From Lachnospiraceae bacterium (lineage in GTDB: Bacteria; Bacillota; Clostridia; Lachnospirales; Lachnospiraceae): a DNA stretch of 64,000 nucleotides. A program made the translations under genes and the position numbers. This document shows positions 51,304 through 59,619 of the stretch, one piece after another; the stretch's first letter is position 1, and every line of letters begins with the position of its first letter. The notes under the pieces were generated by a model that saw nothing but the letters and a program-made list of their open reading frames with translations, had not been told where the DNA came from and made no database searches. Location of the stretch: NCBI GenBank assembly GCA_023664345.1, contig JAMPFQ010000008.1, forward strand, positions 1 to 64,000. The letters are read 5' to 3'.

Positions 51304-51946
51304 AATAATCCTCTATATAATAATCCGCAAGCTGCTTTTTTTCTTCCCTGTTGGGAATGGAAAAATCATCCTCCACGGCGCAGACTCTCATGCCCGCGTT
51401 TTTCCCTGCCTGGATGCCGGGTATGATATCCTCGAACACCAGACAGCGTCCATGCTCCGCGTTCAGCCCGTTCGCCACCGCAAAATAGATGTCCGGCGAA
51501 GGCTTTCCCCGTTCCACCTCGCTGCCCGTGACGATGCAGGTAAAGTAATCCTTTAAATGATGCACCGCCGCGATGTTTTCCACCAGTTCCCTGGAATTGC
51601 TGGTGGCAATGCCAAGCTTGATGCCCCGCTCCCTGCACCCCTTTAAAAATCCGGGGATCCCCGGCTTTAGGGGCACTTCGTGCATATATTTGTCCCAGGC
51701 CATCTCGTTCCAGGTGCGCTTGATCTCCTCCAGGGGATCCGGGATGGGAAAATGCTCCTTAAAATAAACCGCTGTCTCATGGAAGCTCATGCCCGCTATC
51801 TCAGACTGCAGATCCGGCGGCAGTCCGACCCCGAACCGACCCAGATACTCGATATCGATCTCATGCCATATCCACATGGAATCCACCAGGGAACCGTCCA
51901 TATCGAAGATGACCGCGTCTATATCCTTTAACATTTCAGCTTTCAT
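51281..51946 (-). CDS. HAD-superfamily phosphatase, beta-phosphoglucomutase-like
   Basis: Subfamily IA HAD enzyme of 221 aa. Motif I is [12 protein letters not shown] (about 14-25), motif II ATSNS (about 116-120), motif III Lys in [11 protein letters not shown], and motif [19 protein letters not shown]. The cap between motifs I and II is alpha-helical. Substrate is likely a sugar phosphate or other small metabolite. ATG behind GGAG; it overlaps the end of the RsuA-type gene by 11 nt and the start of ygiQ by 23 nt, so three genes are tightly coupled. Confidence 0.87.
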   Translation of the reverse strand: MKAEMLKDIDAVIFDMDGSLVDSMWIWHEIDIEYLGRFGVGLPPDLQSEIAGMSFHETAVYFKEHFPIPDPLEEIKRTWNEMAWDKYMHEVPLKPGIPGFLKGCRERGIKLGIATSNSRELVENIAAVHHLKDYFTCIVTGSEVERGKPSPDIYFAVANGLNAEHGRCLVFEDIIPGIQAGKNAGMRVCAVEDDFSIPNREEKKQLADYYIEDYYGFFEEQ

Positions 51947-52634
51947 GTAACACTTTCTCCTCCTGTATGGTCAGAGGCCGGTAATCTCCCGGCGCCAGCC
52001 CCTCGTCCAGTCCGATCTTCCCGAAGCGTATCCTTTTCAGCGCGGTGACCTGATTGCCCACCGCCTGCAGCATACGCTTGACCTGATGATACTTCCCCTC
52101 CTGTATGGTCAGACGAATGATATGTTCCGATAATATATCGACCCTTGCCGGTAAAGTCGGCCTCTCTTCCCCAATGTCCACACCCTGTTCCAGCTGCCTG
52201 ATATCCTCCCCGGACAACGCATGATCCACATTGACCTGGTAGGTCTTGTCCACATGCTTTTTCGGGGAAAGGAGCCGGTGCGCCAGTTCCCCGTCATTGG
52301 TCAGGATCAGCAGCCCCTCCGTGTCCTTGTCCAGCCTGCCCACGGGGAAAAGATCTTTTCTCCCCTCCGCCGCCAAAAGTTCCACCACCGTGCCCGCAGT
52401 GTTGTCCCGTGTGGCACAGACAACGCCTTTGGGCTTGTTGAGCATGTAGTAGACATACCTTTGATACGTCAGCATCTTCCCCTGAAAGGCCACCCGGTCT
52501 TGCTGTTCCTCTATTTTATGATCCGCCGATCGTATGATCTGGCCGTTGACGGATACAAGTCCCTTTTTGATGGATTCTTTTACCTGGCTGCGGCTTCCCA
52601 TATTCAGTTCGCACAAATATCTGTCAAGACGCAT
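51936..52634 (-). CDS. RsuA/RluB-family pseudouridine synthase
   Basis: Protein of 232 aa: S4 domain MRLDRYLCELNMGSRSQVKESIKKG (about 1-25, split) followed by the pseudouridine synthase core with VGRLDKDTEGLLILTNDG (about 97-114). This is the 16S/23S rRNA small-family form related to RsuA (U516). C-terminal region ends VTALKRIRFGKIGLDEGLAPGDYR. The first base pairs overlap nothing upstream; the divergent YlbJ-like gene starts 63 nt away. Confidence 0.92.
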   Translation of the reverse strand: MRLDRYLCELNMGSRSQVKESIKKGLVSVNGQIIRSADHKIEEQQDRVAFQGKMLTYQRYVYYMLNKPKGVVCATRDNTAGTVVELLAAEGRKDLFPVGRLDKDTEGLLILTNDGELAHRLLSPKKHVDKTYQVNVDHALSGEDIRQLEQGVDIGEERPTLPARVDILSEHIIRLTIQEGKYHQVKRMLQAVGNQVTALKRIRFGKIGLDEGLAPGDYRPLTIQEEKVLHES

Positions 52635-52697
52635 AAAACCTCACAAAACAAACATATACAAGTATGGAGCATTCTATAAAGAAAGGAGCCTGTCCCT

Positions 52698-53780
52698 TTG
52701 AACCTGCCTGCAAGAATGAAACGATCCGGAGTCCGGCTGTCCGGCACGATCCTGTTCCTGCTGTTCACCGCCTGCATCCTGACCCACTCGGAACTCAGCT
52801 TAAGCTACGCCTCACTGGGGCTTAGGCTGTGGCTGGATAAAATGATCCCGTCCCTGCTTCCCTTTATGATCCTGTCAGGGATCGTCATACGGCTGGGACT
52901 GACGGAAAACATTGCCTCTTTCGCCTATCCTCTGATCCGGCCCCTCTACCGCGTCCGCAAAAATGTCTGCTACTGCATGATGCTTGGTTTTCTCTGCGGT
53001 TTCCCCATGGGGGCAAGAGTGGTGGCGGATCTCTATTCCAGAGGCCGACTCACCAGGGAAGAGGGCGAATATCTGCTGTGCTTCTGTAATAACATCGGCC
53101 CTGTCTATTATTGCAGTTTTGTGCTGCCTCTCCTGCACAGGGAACTGGCTGTGCCCTACCTCTTCGGCATGTATGGGATCCCCGCCCTGTACGGGGTCTT
53201 CCTGCGCTATACCCGGTATCGCAGTCTGGGGAATCTGCTGTCTGAAAGAACGATCCCGCCAGGCAGGCGCGGGCGTTTTATCTTCCGCCCACAGCCGACG
53301 CCCCGCAGCCGGGCAGGCCTGCACAAGCAGCCGGATTTCCAGGATAGCTCACAGAGCGCTCTCATTGCCTGTGAAAAAAAACATGACCACCTCGTCCGCA
53401 GGGGAGAACGCCTGCTCTCCGAGACGGATCAGGCCATCAGCGCCGCCATCCGCAGTATCCTGACCCTGGGGGGATATATGATCCTGTTCAACCTGATGAA
53501 CCTGATCCCTCATGTGCTGTGCGGGAAACAGATTCCCCTGCCCGCGCCGCTCTTCGAGATCACCGGCGGCTTAAGCATGCTGCAGGCGCAGGCGCCGCTG
53601 TACAGCCTGCTGGCGCTGTCCTTTGGCGGTTTTTCCTGTATCGCCCAGACCTACAGCTGTATCAGGGACACGGATCTCTCCATCGTGGACTATACTTTAC
53701 ATAAAGTCATCCTGACACTGCTGAACGCGCTTTTCTATCTCTGCTGGTCCCTGTTGTCGCCCGGTTCCTTTCTCCGCTGA
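52698..53780 (+). CDS. YlbJ/SpoVV-like membrane protein (Gate domain)
   Basis: Integral membrane protein (360 aa) with about eight helices. The N-terminal half has KMIPSLLPFMILSGIVIRLGL and CGFPMGARVVADLYSRGRLT and FCNNIGPVYYCSF, characteristic of nucleoside-recognition or Gate domain proteins such as sporulation proteins YlbJ and SpoVV. A hydrophilic loop of about 65 residues (about 185-250) divides the two halves. Starts with TTG behind AAAGGAG. Its last 46 nt overlap the end of the convergent amidase gene. A sporulation role would suit a clostridial host but is inference. Confidence 0.8.
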   Translation: MNLPARMKRSGVRLSGTILFLLFTACILTHSELSLSYASLGLRLWLDKMIPSLLPFMILSGIVIRLGLTENIASFAYPLIRPLYRVRKNVCYCMMLGFLCGFPMGARVVADLYSRGRLTREEGEYLLCFCNNIGPVYYCSFVLPLLHRELAVPYLFGMYGIPALYGVFLRYTRYRSLGNLLSERTIPPGRRGRFIFRPQPTPRSRAGLHKQPDFQDSSQSALIACEKKHDHLVRRGERLLSETDQAISAAIRSILTLGGYMILFNLMNLIPHVLCGKQIPLPAPLFEITGGLSMLQAQAPLYSLLALSFGGFSCIAQTYSCIRDTDLSIVDYTLHKVILTLLNALFYLCWSLLSPGSFLR

Positions 53781-55105
53781 CGGCGGCGTTTCCGGCGTTT
53801 TTGGTAAGTAACATACTGGGAGATGAAAAAAGCGATGAACAAAAGGATCACAAATACCAGGCACAATTGTAAAAAGCTTAAAAGGCTGACTTCCTGTTTC
53901 TCCTCCACGCTCTCTGAGAGCGCGGGCCGGAAAGTGGTGGTGCCGGGAAGTTCTTTTGCCTCAGGATCCCCCGACGCGGGAGGTTCCTGATTTTCCAAGG
54001 AAGCCTGGGGGCTGCCCTCCGGCTCCTCCGCTGCTCTTTGGGGCACTTTCAGCGGATTGCTTTCCGTGTAGAGGTCATAGGGATTATAAGCGCGCAGTAT
54101 GATCTCCGGCGTTATGTCTGCGGGAATCTCCAGTTCCAGCTGGAAAGAATCCGTATATGTGCCGGTCAGGGTATCACAACCGGGCCAGACCTCCCTTCGA
54201 CTAAAAGTCGCTCCCCCGTCCAGGCTGTAGCTGTAGTACATCAGAGGAGAATCATAGTCCGCCGCGGTCACGTTTATCGTGATCCTGCCCTCGCTGTCAT
54301 ACTCCGATGCCAGCGCGATCTCACAGAAGTCCGGCTCCGTGTCGTCATTTCTGGTAAGGCTGTTCAAGGAGGTGGCGCTGGCCTCTATCAGGGAATGGGC
54401 GGAATGATCCACCCCCAGTTCACTGCTGGAGAGCCCGAAATACCTTGCCACCGCCGTGGCATCCGCAATGCCGAAAGCCACCAGGTCTTCATTCGAATCA
54501 CAGTAGGAAGTGTCCCTGTCGTTATCCACATGGCAGTGCTCGATGATCAGCGCCGGAAATCCCAGTTCCACGGATTCCCTGATGATGCCATAGTAATCAC
54601 CATGATCCCCAAGCCTGGTCTTCACCCCCCGGATCAGCAGTCCCATTTCTTTTGCTTCCGTGAGAAATTCATAGCCGAACTGAAGCCCGTAGCCGTTGTA
54701 GGGGGACACGGAGGACACCCATACCTCGGAGCCGAACAGTTCATGGTTCTCAGACGCGTTATAATGGATGCTGAGCATAAGATCAGCATCCACGCTGGCC
54801 GCGAATTCCGCCCGCTCCTTCAAGGACATCTTCACATCTTCCGTCCTGGTGAGATATACCTCCACGCCGTCATATTTTAGCAGTTCATCATACATCGCCA
54901 TGGCGGTAGTCATGGTCATGAACTTTTCTTCATGGTTATTTTCAAGCGTTCCTCTGTTGTCCCCTCCATGCCCCGGATCTATCACGATGACAAGCTTATC
55001 GCCTGTATCCTGCAGCCTGTCGGCTGCATGGGCGTTGAGCGGAAACAGGAGCATCAGGGCGATAGCGGCAAGTACGGTAAAGCGTTTGAATGTTTTGTTG
55101 ATCAT
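53735..55105 (-). CDS. N-acetylmuramoyl-L-alanine amidase with C-terminal membrane anchor
   Basis: Cell-wall amidase of the Amidase_3 family (456 aa). A signal peptide (KRFTVLAAIALMLLFPLNAHA) precedes the catalytic domain with zinc ligands in VIDPGHGGD, ENNHEEK, LSIHYNAS and the catalytic Glu in IIEHCHVDND. A beta-rich domain follows (about 245-350), then a Pro/Glu-rich linker, one membrane helix (about 410-432) and a very basic tail. A C-terminal anchor is unusual for this family and would keep the enzyme on the membrane. ATG at 55105 has AAGGAG. Overlaps the convergent YlbJ-like gene. Confidence 0.9.
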   Translation of the reverse strand: MINKTFKRFTVLAAIALMLLFPLNAHAADRLQDTGDKLVIVIDPGHGGDNRGTLENNHEEKFMTMTTAMAMYDELLKYDGVEVYLTRTEDVKMSLKERAEFAASVDADLMLSIHYNASENHELFGSEVWVSSVSPYNGYGLQFGYEFLTEAKEMGLLIRGVKTRLGDHGDYYGIIRESVELGFPALIIEHCHVDNDRDTSYCDSNEDLVAFGIADATAVARYFGLSSSELGVDHSAHSLIEASATSLNSLTRNDDTEPDFCEIALASEYDSEGRITINVTAADYDSPLMYYSYSLDGGATFSRREVWPGCDTLTGTYTDSFQLELEIPADITPEIILRAYNPYDLYTESNPLKVPQRAAEEPEGSPQASLENQEPPASGDPEAKELPGTTTFRPALSESVEEKQEVSLLSFLQLCLVFVILLFIAFFISQYVTYQKRRKRRRQRRKEPGDNRDQQR

Positions 55106-55148
55106 AGTACTCCTTATCAAGTCGATATCCGTGCAGACACGATTTTCC

Positions 55149-55380
55149 CTCATTGCCCGCGGGAGTCAATAACCCCGCTGCAAGCACAATGCGTCCACAG
55201 GACGCTATGGTATTGACTTGGCTCATTGCCCGCGGGAATCAAAGACCCCGCAGCAAGCTGACGGGGTATCAATCTTGCAACGCAGCAAGCTGCGGGGTAT
55301 TTGACCCTCGCGGCATTCGCCAAGGTCCAAGGGAATCATGATTCCCTGGACTTATGGCTCATTGCCCGCGGGAATAAAGA
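55149..55380. repeat. Three direct repeats with internal palindromes
   Basis: CTCATTGCCCGCGGGA occurs at 55149, 55222 and 55358. After the second copy there are two GC-rich hairpin sequences with GCAGCAAGCTG (about 55240-55297), and a near-perfect palindrome GGGAATCATGATTCCC (about 55331-55346). No open frame of note in 55106-55426. Confidence 0.65.
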
Positions 55381-55426
55381 ACCAGCTTCCTCGCGAAAAC
55401 CGGTTCTTCCCTTTTCGTTTCTGAAA

Positions 55427-56023
55427 TTACATCAGGTCGATCCCGCTGCTGCCCCCGGCAGTACCCATGGAATCGTCCAGGTCGTCCATGGGCTGCAGGG
55501 CCTGCCTGTTGGACTGTATGACCTCTTTATATTGATTCAGGGAACCCAGCAGGCTGTCATAATGATTGCTGACCGTCTGGATGGCGGAAAGGATCAGCGT
55601 CTCCAGCCCCGCCAGCTGCTCCTCGGTGTACCGGGCCGCCTGCATTTTCAGCTCGTTTGCCTCCATGGTCGCTTTATCCAGGATATCCTGCGCCTGCTTG
55701 GATGCCATGGATACCACTTCATTGGCCTGGGCATAGGCCTGCTGCATGATCTCATGCTCACTGATCAGTTCGTTGGTCTTGACATTGGTCTCATTGATCA
55801 GGGCTTCTGCTTTCGCCCTGGCATCGTTCAAGATCGCCTCTTTATTGCTGATGATCTTCTGATAGCGCTTGATCTCATCCGGCGTCTTCATCCGCAGTTC
55901 ACGCAGCAGCTCATCAATCTCATCTTTATTGACGATGATCTCCGTGTTGGACATGAACTTCGGTTTGCAGCTCTCGATGTATTCTTCCAATTCGTCAATT
56001 AATTGCTCAATCCTGCTGCTCAT
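55427..56023 (-). CDS. Coiled-coil protein, DivIVA-like
   Basis: Highly charged, helical 198-aa protein. The N terminus IEQLIDELEEYIESCKPKFMS and the long coiled coil (about 55-170) with regular Ala, Glu, Lys and Gln are typical of DivIVA-like or ATPase-labelled proteins located beside coaD and rsmD in Lachnospiraceae. The last 20 residues are flexible (GTAGGSSGIDLM). A role in envelope or division organisation is possible but not shown. It is 10 nt downstream of coaD. Confidence 0.65.
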   Translation of the reverse strand: MSSRIEQLIDELEEYIESCKPKFMSNTEIIVNKDEIDELLRELRMKTPDEIKRYQKIISNKEAILNDARAKAEALINETNVKTNELISEHEIMQQAYAQANEVVSMASKQAQDILDKATMEANELKMQAARYTEEQLAGLETLILSAIQTVSNHYDSLLGSLNQYKEVIQSNRQALQPMDDLDDSMGTAGGSSGIDLM

Positions 56024-56033
56024 TCAATTCTCC

Positions 56034-56522
56034 TCACCTTTTGATCTGATATTTGTCATAAATCAAATCAGCCACAAAATCGGGAACACACTGGCTGATA
56101 TCACCGCCAAAACAGGCGATCTCCTTCACGCTGGAGGAACTGAGATAAGCATACTCCAGACTGGTGGTCAGGAACATGGTATCCAGCTTTCCCTTGGAGA
56201 GCAGGCGGTTGGTCTGCGCGATCTGCAGTTCATACTCAAAGTCCGTGATCGCCCGCAGCCCCCTCACTGCCACATGGAGATTGTTCTCAGCGGCGTAATT
56301 GATCAGCAGCCCGCTGAAACTGTCTACCTGCACATTGGGGATATCCTTTGTAGCCTCCTCCAATATCTTAACACGTTCCTCCACAGAAAACAACGGTGTC
56401 TTCACCTTATTGTTCAAAACACTGACGATCAGGACGTCAAATATCTCCGCTGCCCGTCTGATGACATCCAGATGGCCGAATGTTACCGGATCAAAACTTC
56501 CGGGATAGACTGCTCTCTTCAT
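56034..56522 (-). CDS. coaD: Phosphopantetheine adenylyltransferase CoaD
   Basis: Coenzyme A biosynthesis enzyme (162 aa) that joins 4'-phosphopantetheine and ATP. The nucleotidyltransferase signature [16 protein letters not shown] (T/HxGH type) opens the protein, and the second motif [17 protein letters not shown] closes it. ATG at 56522 has GGGG upstream and gives the standard length; the frame is open 13 codons further up. In an operon with rsmD and the coiled-coil gene. Confidence 0.97.
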   Translation of the reverse strand: MKRAVYPGSFDPVTFGHLDVIRRAAEIFDVLIVSVLNNKVKTPLFSVEERVKILEEATKDIPNVQVDSFSGLLINYAAENNLHVAVRGLRAITDFEYELQIAQTNRLLSKGKLDTMFLTTSLEYAYLSSSSVKEIACFGGDISQCVPDFVADLIYDKYQIKR

Positions 56523-56567
56523 GCTAACCCCCCATGTTGCCGCTCTGCGGCGACCAGACACGTATTT

Positions 56568-57128
56568 TTATCCGACCGTCTCCGCTTTTCGGATGAACAG
56601 ATGCTTATTTGTTCTGTACTTCTTTTCCTTTTGTACGGTGTAGCCCATTGCCTCCAGATAAGAGAAATCCGTATCCAGCGCGGCCTCCACCACGATCAGG
56701 GTATCCTCTGTGACATAACGCATATCCCGCAGCAGCGACAGGACATTTTTCTCATATCCGCTCTGGTAAGGCGGATCCATGAAGATCACATCCGCATTTT
56801 CCTTGCCGATGCCGGACAGGCCGCTGAACACATCCTGCTTTAATACTATAGCACGGTCCTCCAGTTTCGTAAATGTAAGATTTTGCCGGATGCAGGAGAT
56901 CGCTTTCGACGCGTTGTCAATAAAATATGCTTTCCTTGCGCCGCGGCTCAGCGCCTCGATGCCGATCCCGCCGCTGCCGCTGAACAGGTCAACAAAGACA
57001 GCGTCAGGCACATAGGTCTGCAGCATATTAAATAAGGTTTCCTTTATCCGGTCAGTGGTAGGTCTGGTGTCCATCCCCTCCGGTGCTTTCAGGGGAAGTC
57101 TTCTGGCTGTTCCTGCGATCACTCTCAT
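56568..57128 (-). CDS. rsmD: 16S rRNA (guanine966-N2)-methyltransferase RsmD
   Basis: SAM-dependent rRNA methyltransferase (186 aa). Signatures: N-terminal RVIAGTARRLPLKAPEG, TRPTTDRIKETLFNML, SAM motif VDLFSGSGGIGIEALSRGA, and the catalytic DVIFMDPPYQ (NPPY type, about 123-132). Normal length and start. 45 nt upstream of coaD. The gene is separated from the topoisomerase A gene by the tandem repeat at 57143-57354. Confidence 0.95.
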   Translation of the reverse strand: MRVIAGTARRLPLKAPEGMDTRPTTDRIKETLFNMLQTYVPDAVFVDLFSGSGGIGIEALSRGARKAYFIDNASKAISCIRQNLTFTKLEDRAIVLKQDVFSGLSGIGKENADVIFMDPPYQSGYEKNVLSLLRDMRYVTEDTLIVVEAALDTDFSYLEAMGYTVQKEKKYRTNKHLFIRKAETVG

Positions 57129-57142
57129 AATAATAACTCCTT

Positions 57143-57354
57143 ATTCCAGTTCCGCTTCTTCACTACAGCACCCATGCCAGCGGAAAGGTTGTTCAGCCGC
57201 GTTTGCGTCTGAAAACCTTTTCGGGCGCTTCCGTTCCGAAGCTGTTTGATTCCAGTTCCGCTTCTTCACTACAGCGCCCATGCCAGCGGAAAGGTTGTTC
57301 AGCCGCGTTTGCGTCTGAAAACCTTTCCGGGCGCTTCCGTTCCGAAGCTGTTTT
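57143..57354. repeat. Tandem pair of 106-bp structured repeats (family 2)
   Basis: Copies 57143-57248 and 57249-57354 differ at about two positions. Each begins ATTCCAGTTCCGCTTC, holds a long hairpin AGCGCCC/GGGCGCT with GGAAAGGTT/AACCTTTCC, and ends with CTTCCGTTCCGAAGCTG. On the minus strand they follow the topoisomerase A stop codon. A diverged copy lies at 40030-40138. Confidence 0.8.
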
Positions 57355-59593
57355 AGGCGCGGATCTTTGTTCCCTTGCCATCACGTTTGGCAAGCTTTAA
57401 GTCGTTTAAGGTAATGTGCTTCTCTTTGTAAACGATCTCCTCATTGTCAATGACTTTGGTATAATATACCGCTTCCACGACGTCCTTTGCGCTCAGCTTC
57501 ATGCCACGGACGCCGACGGCTCCCTTTTTCTTCTCGGGGATCTCCTCGATCAGGAAACGCAGGAAATAGCCCTCTTTCGTCTGCAGGATGATATTTCGCT
57601 GCTCTGACAGTGTGGTGACGCTGACCACGCTGTCCCCCTCGGCAAGCTTTGTGGCTGCCACGGTACGCTTCGCCACGTCAAACTCCCCGCCGTCCACGAT
57701 CTTCAGCATGGACTGGGCGGTGACAAAGACAAGCTGACGCAGGTTCAAATCCGTCTGGCTGGCAATGTAGACAATCTCCTCTTTCTCGGAATTGAAATTG
57801 CTGACATTGTCTATGGGCGTACCCTTGTCACGGAATTTGCCAAAAGGCAGATCCATGACCTTGATGGTGTGCAGCTGCCCCGTATCAGTAAAAAGGCAGA
57901 CCTTTCCGGTATTTTTGCAGGTGACCACAAATCTGTTCTCGCCATCGGCTGCCTCCCTGTTCCTTTCGTAGGTGGGCATATCGATGATCTTGGCATAGCC
58001 AAAGCGGTCCATGAGGAAGATCACTTCCATCTCTTCCACTTCTTTTTCCTTATAGACGGCTTCCTCTGCGTTCTCTATGACGGTCCTGCGTTTTCTTCCG
58101 TATTCTTTTTTATAGCCGTCCAGTTCGTTCATGATGACCTGAGCCATGGAATCCCGGCGGTCTAAAATGTCCTCATAACGATAGATATTGGCCATGGTCT
58201 CCTCGTGCTCATTGATCAGCGCCTCGATCTCCAGGCCGATCAGCTTGTACAGGCGCATCTCCAGGATGGCATTGGCCTGCTTCTCCGTAAACATCAGCTG
58301 GGTGGCCATGATTCTAGATTCCTTGCTCTTGAACTTGATGCCGTCGATCTTGCCCTCCACCAGACAGGCTTTCGCCATGGCACGGTCTTTGGAGCCTCGC
58401 AGGATCTCGATGATCAAATCGATCACGTTGCAGGCCTTGATCAGTCCCTCCTGGATCTCCTTTTTCTCCAGTTCTTTCGCCAGCAGATTGGTATATTTCC
58501 TGGTGGCGATCTCAAACTGAAAGTCCACGTTCGCCTTGATGATGGCTTTCAGTCCCATGGTCTCCGGCCTGCCGTTGTAGATGGCCAGCATGTTGACCCC
58601 GAACGTATCCTCCAGCCTGGTCTTTTTGTAAAGCAGGTTCACGAAGTTTTCCGGATCCGCGTCCCTGCGCAGTTCGATCACAATGCGGATTCCCTCTTTG
58701 GAAGACTGATTGGAGATATCCACAATGTCCTGGGTCTTCTTCGTCTCCGAAAGCGCTGCCACATCGGACAGGAACTTGGAGATATTGGCGCCGATCATGG
58801 TATAGGGGATCTCCGTGATGACCACGTTGGTCTTGCCGCCCTTGACCTTTTCAAATTCCACCTTGCCCCGGAGTTTGATCTTGCCCGTGCCGGTCTCGTA
58901 GATGTTCAGCAGTTCGTCCTTGTTGGTGACGATGCCGCCGGTGGGGAAATCCGGGCCTTTTAAGTGGCGCATCAGTTCCCTGGTGGTGATATTTTCATCC
59001 AGCATATAGGCTTTAACGGCGTCGATCACTTCGTTCAGGTTATGGGGCGGGGTGCTGGTGGTCATGCCCACGGCGATCCCCTCTGATCCGTTCACCAGAA
59101 AATTGGGGATCTTCACGGGCAGGACTTCCGGCTCTTTCTCCGTCTCGTCAAAGTTTGGCATGAAATCCACCACGTCCTTATCCAGGTCCCCCAAAAAGGC
59201 CTCCTGGGTCACTTTCTGGAGTCTGGCCTCGGTATAACGCATGGCAGCGGCGCCGTCCCCCTCGATATTGCCGAAATTGCCGTGGCCGTCCACAAGGGGC
59301 ATCCCTTTCTTGAAATCCTGGCTCATGACCACCAGCGCGTCGTAGATGGAACTGTCCCCGTGGGGATGGTATTTACCCATAGTATCGCCCACGATACGGG
59401 CGCTCTTACGGTAAGGTCTGTCATAGCGGATGCCCAGTTCGTGCATATCGTAGAGGGTCCGGCGCTGCACCGGCTTTAAGCCGTCCCTGACATCCGGCAG
59501 CGCCCTGGCGATGATGACGCTCATGGCATAATCTATAAAAGATTTCTGCATCTCCTCAGAGTATTCTGTTTTGATGATCCTGTTGTCGTCCAT
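57353..59593 (-). CDS. Type IIA DNA topoisomerase subunit A (GyrA/ParC family)
   Basis: Breakage-reunion subunit (746 aa). Catalytic Tyr is in AAMRYTEAR (about 120-128), and the quinolone region YHPHGDSSIYDALV keeps Ser and Asp at the two usual resistance positions. The protein is shorter than GyrA (about 820-880), and I see no QRRGGKG GyrA-box in the C-terminal domain. This suggests topoisomerase IV-like decatenation rather than supercoiling. Paired with the B subunit gene upstream, with one gene between them. The canonical gyrBA pair is normally near dnaA, which is absent here. ParC versus a second GyrA remains open. Confidence 0.9.
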   Translation of the reverse strand: MDDNRIIKTEYSEEMQKSFIDYAMSVIIARALPDVRDGLKPVQRRTLYDMHELGIRYDRPYRKSARIVGDTMGKYHPHGDSSIYDALVVMSQDFKKGMPLVDGHGNFGNIEGDGAAAMRYTEARLQKVTQEAFLGDLDKDVVDFMPNFDETEKEPEVLPVKIPNFLVNGSEGIAVGMTTSTPPHNLNEVIDAVKAYMLDENITTRELMRHLKGPDFPTGGIVTNKDELLNIYETGTGKIKLRGKVEFEKVKGGKTNVVITEIPYTMIGANISKFLSDVAALSETKKTQDIVDISNQSSKEGIRIVIELRRDADPENFVNLLYKKTRLEDTFGVNMLAIYNGRPETMGLKAIIKANVDFQFEIATRKYTNLLAKELEKKEIQEGLIKACNVIDLIIEILRGSKDRAMAKACLVEGKIDGIKFKSKESRIMATQLMFTEKQANAILEMRLYKLIGLEIEALINEHEETMANIYRYEDILDRRDSMAQVIMNELDGYKKEYGRKRRTVIENAEEAVYKEKEVEEMEVIFLMDRFGYAKIIDMPTYERNREAADGENRFVVTCKNTGKVCLFTDTGQLHTIKVMDLPFGKFRDKGTPIDNVSNFNSEKEEIVYIASQTDLNLRQLVFVTAQSMLKIVDGGEFDVAKRTVAATKLAEGDSVVSVTTLSEQRNIILQTKEGYFLRFLIEEIPEKKKGAVGVRGMKLSAKDVVEAVYYTKVIDNEEIVYKEKHITLNDLKLAKRDGKGTKIRA

Positions 59594-59619
59594 TTGTGAT
59601 ACCTTTCATGAAGAATGCC

